A stretch of 52,383 nucleotides of DNA, taken from Verrucomicrobiota bacterium. Lineage in GTDB: Bacteria > Verrucomicrobiota > Verrucomicrobiia > Chthoniobacterales > SZAS-18. Below the pieces are notes generated by a model. The model did no database searches and was not told the DNA's origin. It saw only the letters and a list, made by a program, of their open reading frames with translations. Shown piece after piece: positions 32,230-40,339 of this stretch (positions are counted from its first letter, which is position 1; the number at the start of each line of letters is the position of its first letter). The stretch is taken from assembly GCA_018240025.1 (NCBI GenBank), contig JAFEGM010000075.1:1-52383 (forward strand). The letters run 5' to 3'. Made by a program: the position numbers and the translations under genes.

Positions 32230-34242
32230 TTATCTCCGCCGCAGCACCGCGCGCACCGGACTGGCGTCGAAGCCGACCAGCTTCAGCGGCGCCGCGAGGA
32301 GTTCGTATTCGCCGGGCTCGACGTCGCGCAGGACGAGGCCTTCGAGGATCGCGACGTCGTGGCGGAGAAAGGCCTGATGGGCCGGCAGATCCTTCGAGGT
32401 GAAGAGGTCGACGCTCGGGGTGTCGAGGCCGATCAGCCGCACGCCGCGCGCGGCCAGCGTCTCCACCAACTCCACGCTCAGCCCGGCAAAATCCTCGTTC
32501 CAGGCGTGCGGATCGGGGAACGTGCCGGTCCGCAGCAGTACGCGCGGATGCCGGATCTGCTCCGGCGGCAGGCGCAGATCGGCGAGCTGGACGCGGGTGC
32601 CGCGCGCCACCGGGGCATCGATCACGTGGCAGGGACCGACATAAGGCTCGAGCGGCCGTTCGCCGATGCCGGGCGCATCCACCCCGTAGTGGTTCGGGCC
32701 GTCGGCGTGCGCGCCGAGATGCGCCGTCGCCCGCAGGGTGCTGAGCGTGATGTTGTCGCCCCGCGCGAGATCGCAGAGCACCTCGCGGGCGAGCGGGGTA
32801 TCGCCCGGCCAAACGCCCAGCTGCGGCGTGATGGCGGGCGTGAGGTCGATCAGCTCCCCCGCGGCGGGCGCACCGACTGCGCCGTCGAGCACGGCTGCGG
32901 CGCGCTGGCAGATCGCTTCCTTCCAGGCCGTCTCGCCCAGCGCCGACAGTCGGCTCATCGGGACCGCGGCGATGACCTGGTCGAGCACGCGGTCGAGCGC
33001 CTGCCCGCGGGCGAAGGCCTCCACGTAGGGGACGGTGGAGAACGAGACGAGATTGTACTGCGGCGTGACGCGCTCCGGGAACGCTTGATGGACGGTCTGC
33101 TCGACACGCTTGCGGTAGAGGAACTCGGCGTTGCCGACCTTGTCCCGCATCTCCACGAAGTTGGCCAGCGCCATGTCCGCGATGGCGTTGGCGTTCGGCC
33201 GCCGGCGCGCCTCGAACTCGGCCAGCGCGGCCTCGCGATCGCTCCCGTGTGCGGCCAGGCATTCGGCCAGCGCCTTGCAGTCCTCGAAGGCCGCATTCAT
33301 CCCCTGCCCGTAGAACGGCACGATCGCATGGGCCGCATCGCCCAGGATGGCGACCTTGTCCTGCCAGCGCCACGGCGCACAGCGCACGGTCACGAGCGAG
33401 CCGGTCGGATTCGCGAAGTAATCCTCGACCAGCGTGGGCAGCAGCGGCACGGCGTCCGGATAATGCGTGGCGAAATGCGCGCGCACGTCCTCGGCGCTGC
33501 GCAGCGAGGCGAAGGAATGGTCGCCCTCCAGCGGCCAGAAGAGCGTGCAGGTGAAGGAGTGGTCGCGGTTCGGCAGCGCGATCATCATCGAGCTCCCGCG
33601 CGGCCAGATGTGCAGCGCGTGCGGCTCCAGCTGGAATCCGGCGGGGCCAGCGGGAATCGAGAGCTCCTTGTAGCCGTGCGCGAGATAGCTCTGACTGTAG
33701 TCGAAGCGATCCGTCCGCTGCAGCCGCGCCCGCACCGGAGAATACGCACCGTCGGCCCCGAGGATGAGATCGGCGCTGGCCTGCACACGGCCGTTCGGCC
33801 CCTCGAAGACCGCGGCGGGCGCGTCGAGATCGACGTCCACGCAGGCGTGCTCGAAATGCAGCTCGATCCCCGCCTCGGCCGCTGCGCGCAGCAGCGCGAG
33901 GTTGAGGCCGCCGCGCGAGACCGAGTTGATCGCATCGTGCGGATCGTGGCTGTAGGGCTGGAAGAGCGGCGTACCGCCGGGCGCGAGCGTGACCGGATGA
34001 ATCGCCCGGCCGCGCATCGGAATGGCCTCCGTTTGCATCACCATCTCGGCCAGCCCCGCCCCGGCCAGCCCGCTCAGCCCGCGGACCGAGAGGGCGAGAT
34101 TGATCGAGCGTCCGCCGGCATAGCCATGCGCCCGCGGATCCGGCCGACGTTCGTAAATGCTGACCCTCCAGCCCGCCCGCGCGAGGTAGCAGCCGAGGAG
34201 CGAGCCGGCCAGGCCGGCGCCGACGATGAGTGCGTGGGGCAT
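32230..34242 (-). CDS. Kynurenine 3-monooxygenase fused to kynurenine formamidase
   Basis: A 670-residue two-enzyme protein. Residues 1 to about 455 are a flavin-dependent kynurenine 3-monooxygenase (KMO): the FAD motif G8-A-G10-L-A-G13, [12 protein letters not shown], the second flavin motif [13 protein letters not shown] and [23 protein letters not shown]. From about residue 463 it continues as a cyclase-family kynurenine formamidase (KynB): [20 protein letters not shown] and the metal-binding pattern His508, His512, Asp514, His518 ([11 protein letters not shown]). KynB alone is about 209 residues, matching the 208 here. The frame is continuous with no stop between halves. The fusion would couple N-formylkynurenine deformylation to 3-hydroxylation. 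It starts 5 bases after the membrane-protein stop, in operon with kynU. Confidence 0.9.
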   Translation of the reverse strand: MPHALIVGAGLAGSLLGCYLARAGWRVSIYERRPDPRAHGYAGGRSINLALSVRGLSGLAGAGLAEMVMQTEAIPMRGRAIHPVTLAPGGTPLFQPYSHDPHDAINSVSRGGLNLALLRAAAEAGIELHFEHACVDVDLDAPAAVFEGPNGRVQASADLILGADGAYSPVRARLQRTDRFDYSQSYLAHGYKELSIPAGPAGFQLEPHALHIWPRGSSMMIALPNRDHSFTCTLFWPLEGDHSFASLRSAEDVRAHFATHYPDAVPLLPTLVEDYFANPTGSLVTVRCAPWRWQDKVAILGDAAHAIVPFYGQGMNAAFEDCKALAECLAAHGSDREAALAEFEARRRPNANAIADMALANFVEMRDKVGNAEFLYRKRVEQTVHQAFPERVTPQYNLVSFSTVPYVEAFARGQALDRVLDQVIAAVPMSRLSALGETAWKEAICQRAAAVLDGAVGAPAAGELIDLTPAITPQLGVWPGDTPLAREVLCDLARGDNITLSTLRATAHLGAHADGPNHYGVDAPGIGERPLEPYVGPCHVIDAPVARGTRVQLADLRLPPEQIRHPRVLLRTGTFPDPHAWNEDFAGLSVELVETLAARGVRLIGLDTPSVDLFTSKDLPAHQAFLRHDVAILEGLVLRDVEPGEYELLAAPLKLVGFDASPVRAVLRRR

Positions 34243-34247
34243 GCGAA

Positions 34248-34718
34248 TCAGTACGGGGAGCGTGGCACGGAGATCAAGATGGCCGCGCCAACGACGAACC
34301 AAAGGCCATAGACGGGCAGATGCGACCATCGGGTAGACGACCGAATCTGCTCCGGCGGAATGGACTTCCAGAACAACCTGAGGATGCGCTCCTCCACCCA
34401 GAGCGAGATCCAACAGAAGACTCCAAGGACCACCGCGAGGCCGACCACGTGGGAGACCCGATAACCTGGGAAAAACCAGAAGAGGTCAGATGGCAAACTT
34501 GCGAACGGGCCCATCCCCCGGCTGACCGGAATGAGCACGGCGAGGCCGGCCACGTAGGACGCAATATTCGCGACGATCAGCTGCTCTAATGAGTCCCACC
34601 AGGAGAGCCTGAGGCGGCGATGAGCAACCCAGGCCTCGAACACGAGCACCAGCGGAAACAGGCAGAGCGCCAACTGCGACAGCGCGCCGAGGAGAGGGAT
34701 GGCCGCATTGCCGAGCAT
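34248..34718 (-). CDS. Four-helix membrane protein in the kynurenine operon
   Basis: A 156-residue integral membrane protein of unknown family. Four hydrophobic segments are clear: [59 protein letters not shown] and [19 protein letters not shown]. There is a basic, tryptophan-containing loop ([15 protein letters not shown]) after the first. It starts 8 bases after the kynU stop and ends 5 bases before the KMO-KynB start, so it is very likely co-transcribed with both. I see no transporter signature. It could be a membrane anchor or a small carrier for a pathway intermediate, but that is only position-based. Confidence 0.8.
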   Translation of the reverse strand: MLGNAAIPLLGALSQLALCLFPLVLVFEAWVAHRRLRLSWWDSLEQLIVANIASYVAGLAVLIPVSRGMGPFASLPSDLFWFFPGYRVSHVVGLAVVLGVFCWISLWVEERILRLFWKSIPPEQIRSSTRWSHLPVYGLWFVVGAAILISVPRSPY

Positions 34719-34726
34719 GGCCTTTT

Positions 34727-36004
34727 TTAGCTCGGGAAGACCTCGTTCAACACCTGCACCACGCGCCAGACGTCGTAGAAGGAATTGTAGAGCGGCGCGG
34801 GTGCGAGACGGATGACGTCGGGCTCGCGGAAGTCGCAGAAGACGCCGGCGGCATGCAGCCGGCGGGCCGATTCCCGATTCGCGCCCTCGAGCACGAGGGA
34901 GAGCTGCGCACCGCGCTGGGCGGGATCGGAGGGCGTCAGGAGCCGCAGTCGCCGGGCCAGCGGCGAGGCCAGCAGCAGCGCCTCGAGACAGCCGGTCAAG
35001 GCGAGCGATTTCTCGCGCAACGCGCCGATCGTGGCGGCGGCGAAGATCTCCAGCGAGACGCGCAGCGGAGCCAGCGCGAGGATGGGCGGATTGCTCAGCT
35101 GCCAGGCATCCGCGCTGGCCACGGGCTCGAAGTCCGGCCCCATGCGGAAGCGCGTGGCGGGATCGTTGCCCCACCAACCGGCCAGACGCGGCAGGCTGCG
35201 GTCGCGCAGATGCCGCTCGTGCACGAAGGCGCCAGCCACCGCGCCGGGGCCGGAGTTGAGATATTTGTAGGAGCACCAGGCGGCGAAATCGCAGCCGAGA
35301 TCGTGCAGGTTCACCGGCACGTTGCCGGCAGCGTGGGCGAGGTCCCAGCCGACGGCGATGCCGTGGCGCCGCGCGCATTCCGTGATGGCCGGGAGATCGA
35401 AAAGCTGACCGGTGAGGTAGTTCACGCCCCCGAGCAGGAGCAGCGCGATCGACCCCGCTGCACGCTCGATGGTCTCGAGGATGTCGGCCGTTCGCAGCGC
35501 CGACTCGCCCTCGCGCGCCTTCAGCCGGAGCACGCCGTTGCGCGGATCGAAACCGGCCCGGGCGGCGTGGAAATCGACCTGGCTTTGGACCGCATAGGAG
35601 TCGGAGGGAAAGGCCGTGTCCTCGATCACGATCCGATACCGCTCCCGCGTAGGACGGTAGAACGAGATCATGAGAAAATGCAGATTGGCGGTCAGCGAGT
35701 TCATCGCCACGACCTCCTGCGGTAGCGCGCCTACCACATGGGCGAGGTTCGCGCGCACCTCCTCGTGGTAGGGCAGCCACGGATGCTTGGCGTCGAAGTG
35801 CCCCTCCACGCCGAGCGCCGCCCAGTCGTCGAGTTCCTGCTCCAGCGTCGCCCGCGTGGCCTTCGGCTGGAGGCCCAGCGAATTGCCCACGAAATAGAGC
35901 GGTTCGCCCGCCGCACAGCGCGGGAAGTGGAACTGCTCGCGCCAGCCGCGCAACGGATCGGCCGCGTCGCGGGCGCGGGCGGAAGACTCATCCAGGAGAG
36001 ACAT
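34727..36004 (-). CDS. kynU: Kynureninase
   Basis: A 425-residue PLP enzyme that splits kynurenine or 3-hydroxykynurenine into (hydroxy)anthranilate and alanine. Family features are clear: FVGNSLGLQPKATRATLEQELDDWAALGVEGHF at the N-terminus, the PLP-contacting AVGWDLAHAAGNVPV, and the PLP lysine Lys247 in WCSYKYLNSGPGAVAGAFVHE. The ATG at 36004 (MSLLDESS) is preferred because the frame upstream runs into the TCG heptad repeat. It is the first gene of a three-gene operon with the membrane protein and the KMO-KynB fusion. It is divergent from the SMR exporter gene, with 122 bases between starts. Confidence 0.94.
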   Translation of the reverse strand: MSLLDESSARARDAADPLRGWREQFHFPRCAAGEPLYFVGNSLGLQPKATRATLEQELDDWAALGVEGHFDAKHPWLPYHEEVRANLAHVVGALPQEVVAMNSLTANLHFLMISFYRPTRERYRIVIEDTAFPSDSYAVQSQVDFHAARAGFDPRNGVLRLKAREGESALRTADILETIERAAGSIALLLLGGVNYLTGQLFDLPAITECARRHGIAVGWDLAHAAGNVPVNLHDLGCDFAAWCSYKYLNSGPGAVAGAFVHERHLRDRSLPRLAGWWGNDPATRFRMGPDFEPVASADAWQLSNPPILALAPLRVSLEIFAAATIGALREKSLALTGCLEALLLASPLARRLRLLTPSDPAQRGAQLSLVLEGANRESARRLHAAGVFCDFREPDVIRLAPAPLYNSFYDVWRVVQVLNEVFPS

Positions 36005-36014
36005 GGGGCTCGCT

Positions 36015-36054
36015 TCGCTCGAATTCTCGAATTTCGAAAATCGAAAATCGCTCG
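36015..36054. repeat. Heptad array with TCG every 7 bases, divergent promoter region
   Basis: TCG occurs at 36027, 36034, 36041 and 36048, in an AT-richer run between the kynU and SMR gene starts. It is similar in flavour to the TTCGAAT units at 5273-5318. The region must also contain both promoters. Confidence 0.7.
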
Positions 36055-36126
36055 CTGCGCGAGTTCCGGCCTCGGCGGCGTGCACGCGGCATTTCCCTTC
36101 CGCCCGATTCCGGGCGAGCCAGTGCG

Positions 36127-36456
36127 ATGTACGCCTGGATTCTCCTCATCATCGCCGGCCTGCTCGAGGTCGGCTGGGCCATCGGCCTGAAGTACAGCGA
36201 CGGCTTCACCCGGCCGCTGGCCAGCACGCTCACGCTCATCGCACTGAGCGCCAGCTTCTACCTGCTGTCGGTGGCGTTGAAGACCCTGCCCGTGGGCACC
36301 GGCTACGCCATCTGGACGGGCATCGGCGCGGCTGGAACGGCGGTCCTCGGCATGATCCTTTTCGACGAACCGCGCAACGCCGGGCGGCTCGCCTGCCTGG
36401 TGCTCATCGTAGCCGGCATCGTGGGCCTGAAGTACTTCTCGCCCCCGGCCGGTTGA
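36127..36456 (+). CDS. SugE/Gdx-type small multidrug resistance family exporter
   Basis: A 109-residue four-helix SMR protein. The first helix has the essential membrane glutamate (LLIIAGLLEVGWAIGLKYSDGF). The G-L-K-Y-x-D-G-F ending of helix 1 and the TLPVGTGYAIWTGIGAAG helix 3 motif mark the SugE (Gdx) subgroup, whose studied members exchange guanidinium ion for protons, rather than the EmrE drug-exporter subgroup. Length and topology are normal, and it would work as an antiparallel dimer. SugE genes elsewhere can be controlled by guanidine riboswitches; I looked for one upstream and did not recognise any. Confidence 0.9.
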   Translation: MYAWILLIIAGLLEVGWAIGLKYSDGFTRPLASTLTLIALSASFYLLSVALKTLPVGTGYAIWTGIGAAGTAVLGMILFDEPRNAGRLACLVLIVAGIVGLKYFSPPAG

Positions 36457-36489
36457 TCTTGCCGGTTTCCGGTCCATCCTGCCGACTCA

Positions 36490-36563
36490 CGGGGCGTAGC
36501 TTAGCTTGGTAGAGCGCGTGGTTTGGGACCACGAGGTCGCAGGTTCAAATCCTGTCGCCCCGA
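36490..36563 (+). tRNA. tRNA-Pro, anticodon TGG
   Basis: A 74-nt cloverleaf. The acceptor CGGGGCG (36490-36496) pairs perfectly with CGCCCCG (36556-36562), with the C1-G72 pair typical of bacterial tRNA-Pro. The D stem is GCTT/GAGC with a GG in the loop, the anticodon stem CGTGG/CCACG encloses the loop TTTGGGA (anticodon TGG), the T stem GCAGG/CCTGT holds loop TTCAAAT, and the discriminator is A. The 3' CCA is not encoded. A purine heptad array starts 5 bases downstream. Confidence 0.97.
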
Positions 36564-36567
36564 TTTC

Positions 36568-36703
36568 GAAGGAAGAAGGCGCAAGGAAGAAGGAAGAAGG
36601 GTTGCGCTTGAGCCCGACGCGGACAAAGCGCACGCTCCGCGCCTTTCCCAACCATCGGCCCACGCGGCTCGATGCGCGCTCCTTCTTCTTTCCTCCTTCT
36701 CCC
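36568..36703. repeat. Purine and pyrimidine heptad arrays between tRNA-Pro and the CPBP gene
   Basis: After the tRNA: GAAGGAA, GAAGGCG, CAAGGAA, GAAGGAA, GAAGGGT (36568-36602). Before the ATG at 36705: TCCTTCT, TCTTTCC, TCCTTCT, CCCC (36680-36704). Together they form an imperfect inverted pair, as at 6472-6595. Confidence 0.82.
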
Positions 36704-36704
36704 C

Positions 36705-37418
36705 ATGGCTGCCAAAAAATCTCCTCCGGCCGAACTCTCCTGGCGCGACGATCCGCTCTACGCCTTCGGAGGGCCGTTCATCATGTTCATGACCGGGCTG
36801 GCGCTGGTCGGATTCTTCAAACAAAAGGAAGGCACCGTCTTCCAGACCAACCCGGAGTTCTGGATCTACCCGCTGCAGACGCTCGTCTGCGCCATCGGAC
36901 TCGCGATCTGGTGGCGGCATTACCAGTTCAAGCCCCTCGACGCGAAGTCGATCGGTGTGGGCGTGGCCGCGGGTCTGCTCATCCTCGCCATCTGGATCTC
37001 CCCGCAGTGGCTCTTCGGCGCCAAGCCGCGGCTCGACGGCTTCAATCCGACGCTCCTGCAGCACGATCAGTCGCTCTATGTCGGCTCCATCGTGATGCGC
37101 ATGATCCGTCTCGCCATCGTGGTCCCGTTCGTGGAGGAGATCTTCTGGCGCGGGCTGCTCATGCGCTACCTCATCAAGGACGACTTCACCTCGGTGCCCT
37201 TCGGTCAGTACGCGATGCACGCCTTCGGCATCGTGGCCGTGGCCTTCATGCTGGTGCACAGCATGGCCGACTGGCCGGCAGCGCTGGTGACCGGCGTGAT
37301 CTTCAATGCGGTCGCCGTGTATACCCGCAGCCTCGGCGCCTGTGTCATCGCGCACGCGGTGGTGAATCTGCTGCTCGGCGTCTACATCCTGCAGACGAAA
37401 CAGTGGGGCTTCTGGTGA
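36705..37418 (+). CDS. CPBP-family intramembrane protease (CAAX-protease related)
   Basis: A 237-residue membrane protein with about six to seven hydrophobic segments. The ABI/CPBP glutamate motif EEIFWRG and a later H-S-x-x-D-W-P-x-A segment plus NAVAVYTRSLGACVIAHAVVNLLLG supply the usual E-E-x-x-x-R and histidine-containing helices of these intramembrane metalloproteases. It resembles the CAAX-protease-related proteins sometimes linked to exosortase systems, but no exosortase or PEP-CTERM protein is in the window. The ATG at 36705 lies right after the pyrimidine heptads; an in-frame ATG at 36672 inside the repeat is rejected. The substrate is unknown. Confidence 0.85.
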   Translation: MAAKKSPPAELSWRDDPLYAFGGPFIMFMTGLALVGFFKQKEGTVFQTNPEFWIYPLQTLVCAIGLAIWWRHYQFKPLDAKSIGVGVAAGLLILAIWISPQWLFGAKPRLDGFNPTLLQHDQSLYVGSIVMRMIRLAIVVPFVEEIFWRGLLMRYLIKDDFTSVPFGQYAMHAFGIVAVAFMLVHSMADWPAALVTGVIFNAVAVYTRSLGACVIAHAVVNLLLGVYILQTKQWGFW

Positions 37419-37471
37419 GCGCGGCCCGCATTCGACTTGTTCGGGCGGCCGGAACGGGGTAATCTCCCGCC

Positions 37472-37675
37472 GTGTTCGGCAACCACACCTTCCTGCAGAA
37501 AGTCGTTATCTGCGCCGTCATCGGCGCCGCCGCGGCCGCGGTGAACGTGTTCTTTTATCGCAACGTCGTGCAGGCCGGCGACAACGCGCTGAACAAGGGC
37601 TACCGCGAACGCACGCAGTTCGCACCGAACGAGCCGGTGGCCCCGCCGCCGCGCCAGGTGGTGCCGGCGCGCTGA
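37472..37675 (+). CDS. Small single-pass membrane protein, hypothetical
   Basis: A 67-residue open frame starting with GTG at 37472, 53 bases after the protease gene. Residues 8-29 (LQKVVICAVIGAAAAAVNVFFY) form one membrane helix; the rest is polar and ends in a proline-rich tail. It has no recognisable family. The reason to accept it is its codon composition and the placement of its TGA exactly at the border of the dispersed palindromic repeat (37674 on), which elsewhere in the window abuts real stop codons. Confidence 0.55.
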   Translation: MFGNHTFLQKVVICAVIGAAAAAVNVFFYRNVVQAGDNALNKGYRERTQFAPNEPVAPPPRQVVPAR

Positions 37676-37727
37676 GCCTCGCTGAAGCTCGGCATAGGCG
37701 ATAGGGGATAGGCAATAGGCGATACGG
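37674..37727. repeat. Third copy of the dispersed palindromic element with heptad tail
   Basis: GAGCCTCGCTGAAGCTCGGC begins at 37674 and matches the tag-adjacent element (right arm 20427-20451, inverse) at 24 of 25 bases. It continues into heptads CATAGGC, GATAGGG, GATAGGC, AATAGGC, GATACGG (37693-37727). It overlaps the stop codon of the 67-residue gene. No inverse partner of this type follows. Confidence 0.88.
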
Positions 37728-37842
37728 GCTCGCGCGCGGTTCGGACGTCTGGGGCAGATGACGAGAGCGCTTGGCTCGCCCCATGGGTGACGGGGGACTT
37801 CTGACTGACAAGGAGGCGGCGCTTTGCCGTGGCTTACGGCAG

Positions 37843-37877
37843 CTTCCTCCTTCATCCTTCCTCCTTCATCCTTCCCT
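37843..37877. repeat. Pyrimidine heptad array before nadE
   Basis: CTTCCTC, CTTCATC, CTTCCTC, CTTCATC, CTTCCCT in exact 7-base register, ending 11 bases before the GTG start at 37889. The stretch 37843-37875 is identical to 6561-6593, more than 31 kb away. Confidence 0.88.
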
Positions 37878-37888
37878 CCCCCTCCTCC

Positions 37889-39523
37889 GTGCGCCTCGGC
37901 TTCGCTCAAATCAATCCCACCATCGGCGACTTCGCCGGCAATTCGGCCAAACTGCTCGCCACCTACCGCGAGGCGGTCGGACGCGGCGCGGAATGCGTGC
38001 TCGCTCCGGAGCTGGCGCTCAGCGGGTATCCGCCGCGCGATCTGCTCTTCCAGTCACCGTTCGTACCGGCGCAGCTGGCGGCGCTCGATGCGCTCGAACG
38101 GGAGGTGGGTGACGTGCCCTTCGTCGTCGGCTTCATCGAGCCGCGGCCGGCCGGCGCCCCCGGGCAGCCGTTCTACAACGCGGCCGTGGTCCTGCAGCGC
38201 GGGCGCGCCCGGCAGATCGCGCGGAAATCGCTGCTACCGACCTACGACGTCTTCGATGAGGACCGCTACTTCGAGCCGGCCGAAGCGAATGTGCCGGTCG
38301 AGATCCACGGCCGGCGCATCGGCCTGACCATCTGCGAGGACATCTGGGCAGAGCCTTACCTGCCGCGGCATCTCTACCTGGCCGACCCCGTCACCACGCT
38401 CGTGAAGGAGGGCGCCACGGCCATCCTCAACCTCAGCGCCTCCCCCTTTCAGGTCGGCAAGCCCGCCACGCGCTACGGCATGATCAGCGCGCTGGCCCGC
38501 CGCGCCGGCGTCCCCTTCGCCTACTGCAACGTGGTCGGCGGTAACGACCAGCTCGTCTTCGACGGCAATTCCTGCGCCTTCGATGCCCGCGGCAACTGCC
38601 TCGCGCAGCTCTCCGCCTTCCGCGAGGAGGTGGCGGTGGTCGACCTCGCGGCGCATTCCTCCGAGCTCTGGACCGAGGCAGTGGCCGAGGAGGAGCTGCA
38701 CGACGCGCTCTGCCTCGGCATTCGCGATTACCTGCACAAATGCGGCTTCAAGTCGGTCGTGCTCGGCCTCAGCGGCGGCATCGACTCCGCCCTGGTCGCG
38801 ACGCTGGCGGCGCACGCCCTCGGGCCGGACTGCGTGCTGGGCGTGCTGATGCCCGGACCGCACTCGTCGGCCGGCAGCATCAGCGATGCGACCGCCCTGG
38901 CGCAGAATCTGGGCATCGCCACGAAGACGATCCCGATCGTCGAGCCCTACGAGGCGCTGCGGAAGCTCTACACGCCGCATTTCGACGGCCGGCCGGAGGA
39001 CACGACCGAGGAGAATCTGCAGTCCCGTCTGCGCGGTGTGACGCTCATGGCGCTCTCGAACAAATTCGGCCATTTGCTCCTCACGACCGGCAACAAGAGC
39101 GAGATGGCGGTCGGCTACTGCACGCTCTACGGCGACATGTGCGGGGGCCTCGCGGTCATCAGCGACGTTTCCAAAACGATGGTCTGGCGCCTCTCCCGCT
39201 GGATCAATCGCGAACGCGAGATCATCCCGCGCGCCAGCATCGAGAAGGCGCCCAGCGCGGAACTCCGGCCGAATCAGACGGATCAGGATACCCTCCCCCC
39301 GTATGAGGTGCTGGACGGCATTCTCGACCTCTTCGTCGAGCAGAACCTGGGCGCGGAGGAGATCGTGGCCCGTGGCTTCGACCCGCAGACCGTCCGCTGG
39401 GTCATGCGCCGCGTGGACCTGAACGAATACAAGCGCGCCCAAGCCGTGCCCGGACTGAAGGTGACCAGCCGCGCCTTCGGCATCGGCCGCCGCATCCCCA
39501 TCGCGCAGCGCTTCGTGCAGTAA
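37889..39523 (+). CDS. nadE: Glutamine-dependent NAD+ synthetase
   Basis: A 544-residue two-domain NadE, which amidates deamido-NAD using glutamine. The N-terminal nitrilase-like amidase domain has Glu41 (LAPELALSGYPP), the lysine in ARKSLLPTYDVFDEDRYF and nucleophile Cys149 (GLTICEDIW). The C-terminal synthetase has the P-loop LGLSGGIDSALVATLA and the later KSEMAVGYCTLYGDMCGG. I chose GTG 37889 because the protein then starts with RLGFAQINPTIGDF, the normal N-terminus; an upstream ATG at 37829 would translate the heptad repeat. It may complete NAD synthesis fed by the kynurenine operon at 32230-36004. Confidence 0.95.
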   Translation: MRLGFAQINPTIGDFAGNSAKLLATYREAVGRGAECVLAPELALSGYPPRDLLFQSPFVPAQLAALDALEREVGDVPFVVGFIEPRPAGAPGQPFYNAAVVLQRGRARQIARKSLLPTYDVFDEDRYFEPAEANVPVEIHGRRIGLTICEDIWAEPYLPRHLYLADPVTTLVKEGATAILNLSASPFQVGKPATRYGMISALARRAGVPFAYCNVVGGNDQLVFDGNSCAFDARGNCLAQLSAFREEVAVVDLAAHSSELWTEAVAEEELHDALCLGIRDYLHKCGFKSVVLGLSGGIDSALVATLAAHALGPDCVLGVLMPGPHSSAGSISDATALAQNLGIATKTIPIVEPYEALRKLYTPHFDGRPEDTTEENLQSRLRGVTLMALSNKFGHLLLTTGNKSEMAVGYCTLYGDMCGGLAVISDVSKTMVWRLSRWINREREIIPRASIEKAPSAELRPNQTDQDTLPPYEVLDGILDLFVEQNLGAEEIVARGFDPQTVRWVMRRVDLNEYKRAQAVPGLKVTSRAFGIGRRIPIAQRFVQ

Positions 39524-39544
39524 ATGCCGACTTCTCCCGCGATG

Positions 39545-39576
39545 CTTCCTTGAGCTCTCTGCGTTCCTTGAGGGAA
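39545..39576. repeat. Short nonad repeat between nadE and the GNAT gene
   Basis: TTCCTTGAG, CTCTCTGCG, TTCCTTGAG follow one another with a 9-base period in the 64-base spacer between convergent genes. Confidence 0.6.
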
Positions 39577-39587
39577 AAAACGCGCTG

Positions 39588-40274
39588 CTACCTCCGCTGT
39601 CCGATCGTCTCGGGTTCCGCCACCGGCGTCTCCTCGAAGTCGCGCACGACCGTGCTGAGGTACACCGGCTCGGGATGGAGATCGCGATACTTCGTGATCT
39701 CCGATTTGTTCAGCAGCTTGAAGCCGTAGCGCCGGAACATGGCCTCGCCACGCCGGCCTTCGAAGCTGACCATCTGTCCGAAGATGCGCTTTACGCCGCG
39801 CGCCACGAGGTGGGCCATGAAGGCGTCGAAGAGCGCCTTGCCCACGGTCAGGCCGCGCATCTCCGGCAGCAGATTGACGTGGAAATGCGGCGTGCGCTTG
39901 GGCGCGGCGGGCACTTCGCGCCAGGCATTGAGAAAGATCCAGCGAATGAACTTCCGCGAGGCGGCGGAGTAGCGCGGATAGCGCACCGCCAGCACGCCGA
40001 AGAGGAGGAGATTCTGCGTCGCGTTGTAGAGCTGGTTCCGCAGCGGATGCAGGCAGCCGAGCAGGTAGCCCTTCACCTCGCCTGCATCGTCGATGACGAA
40101 GGCGGAATCCGGCTCGTGCCGCAGGTAGTAGCTGGTCAGGAAGTCGGCAAACAACTCGCGGTCCTCGAACACCGGATCGATGGGCCGGCCGAGGAAGCCC
40201 GTCTCACAGCACAGCCGCCGAACCGCGGCGCGATCGGACGCGCGGTAGGGGCGGATCAGGGGAGTGTCAGGCAT
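39588..40274 (-). CDS. GNAT-family N-acetyltransferase
   Basis: A 228-residue protein with the GNAT fold: an N-terminal LIRPYRASDRAAVRRLC, the strand FVIDDAGEVKGYLLGCLHP, the strand-loop-helix at the acetyl-CoA site HFHVNLLPEMRGLTVGKALFDAFMAHLVARGVKRIF (a variant of R-G-x-G-x-G/A), and the C-terminal RRYGFKLLNKSEITKY. I prefer the ATG at 40274 (MPDTPLIRP); an upstream start at 40322 adds 16 basic residues and overlaps the spacer. The acetyl acceptor is unknown. It is divergent from birA, with 65 bases between starts. Confidence 0.85.
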   Translation of the reverse strand: MPDTPLIRPYRASDRAAVRRLCCETGFLGRPIDPVFEDRELFADFLTSYYLRHEPDSAFVIDDAGEVKGYLLGCLHPLRNQLYNATQNLLLFGVLAVRYPRYSAASRKFIRWIFLNAWREVPAAPKRTPHFHVNLLPEMRGLTVGKALFDAFMAHLVARGVKRIFGQMVSFEGRRGEAMFRRYGFKLLNKSEITKYRDLHPEPVYLSTVVRDFEETPVAEPETIGQRR

Positions 40275-40339
40275 GCGGGCGCGGAGCCTTTGACGCTGAG
40301 CTTGCGGAGTGTCTGGTGTCAAACCCTGAACCGCCCCGC

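Noticed and set aside
36005..36126. Guanidine riboswitch upstream of the SugE-type exporter
   Set aside because: I looked for paired hairpins with ACGR loops (guanidine-II) and for the larger ykkC fold. Only a CGCCC/GGGCG hairpin near 36107 and the TCG heptads are present.
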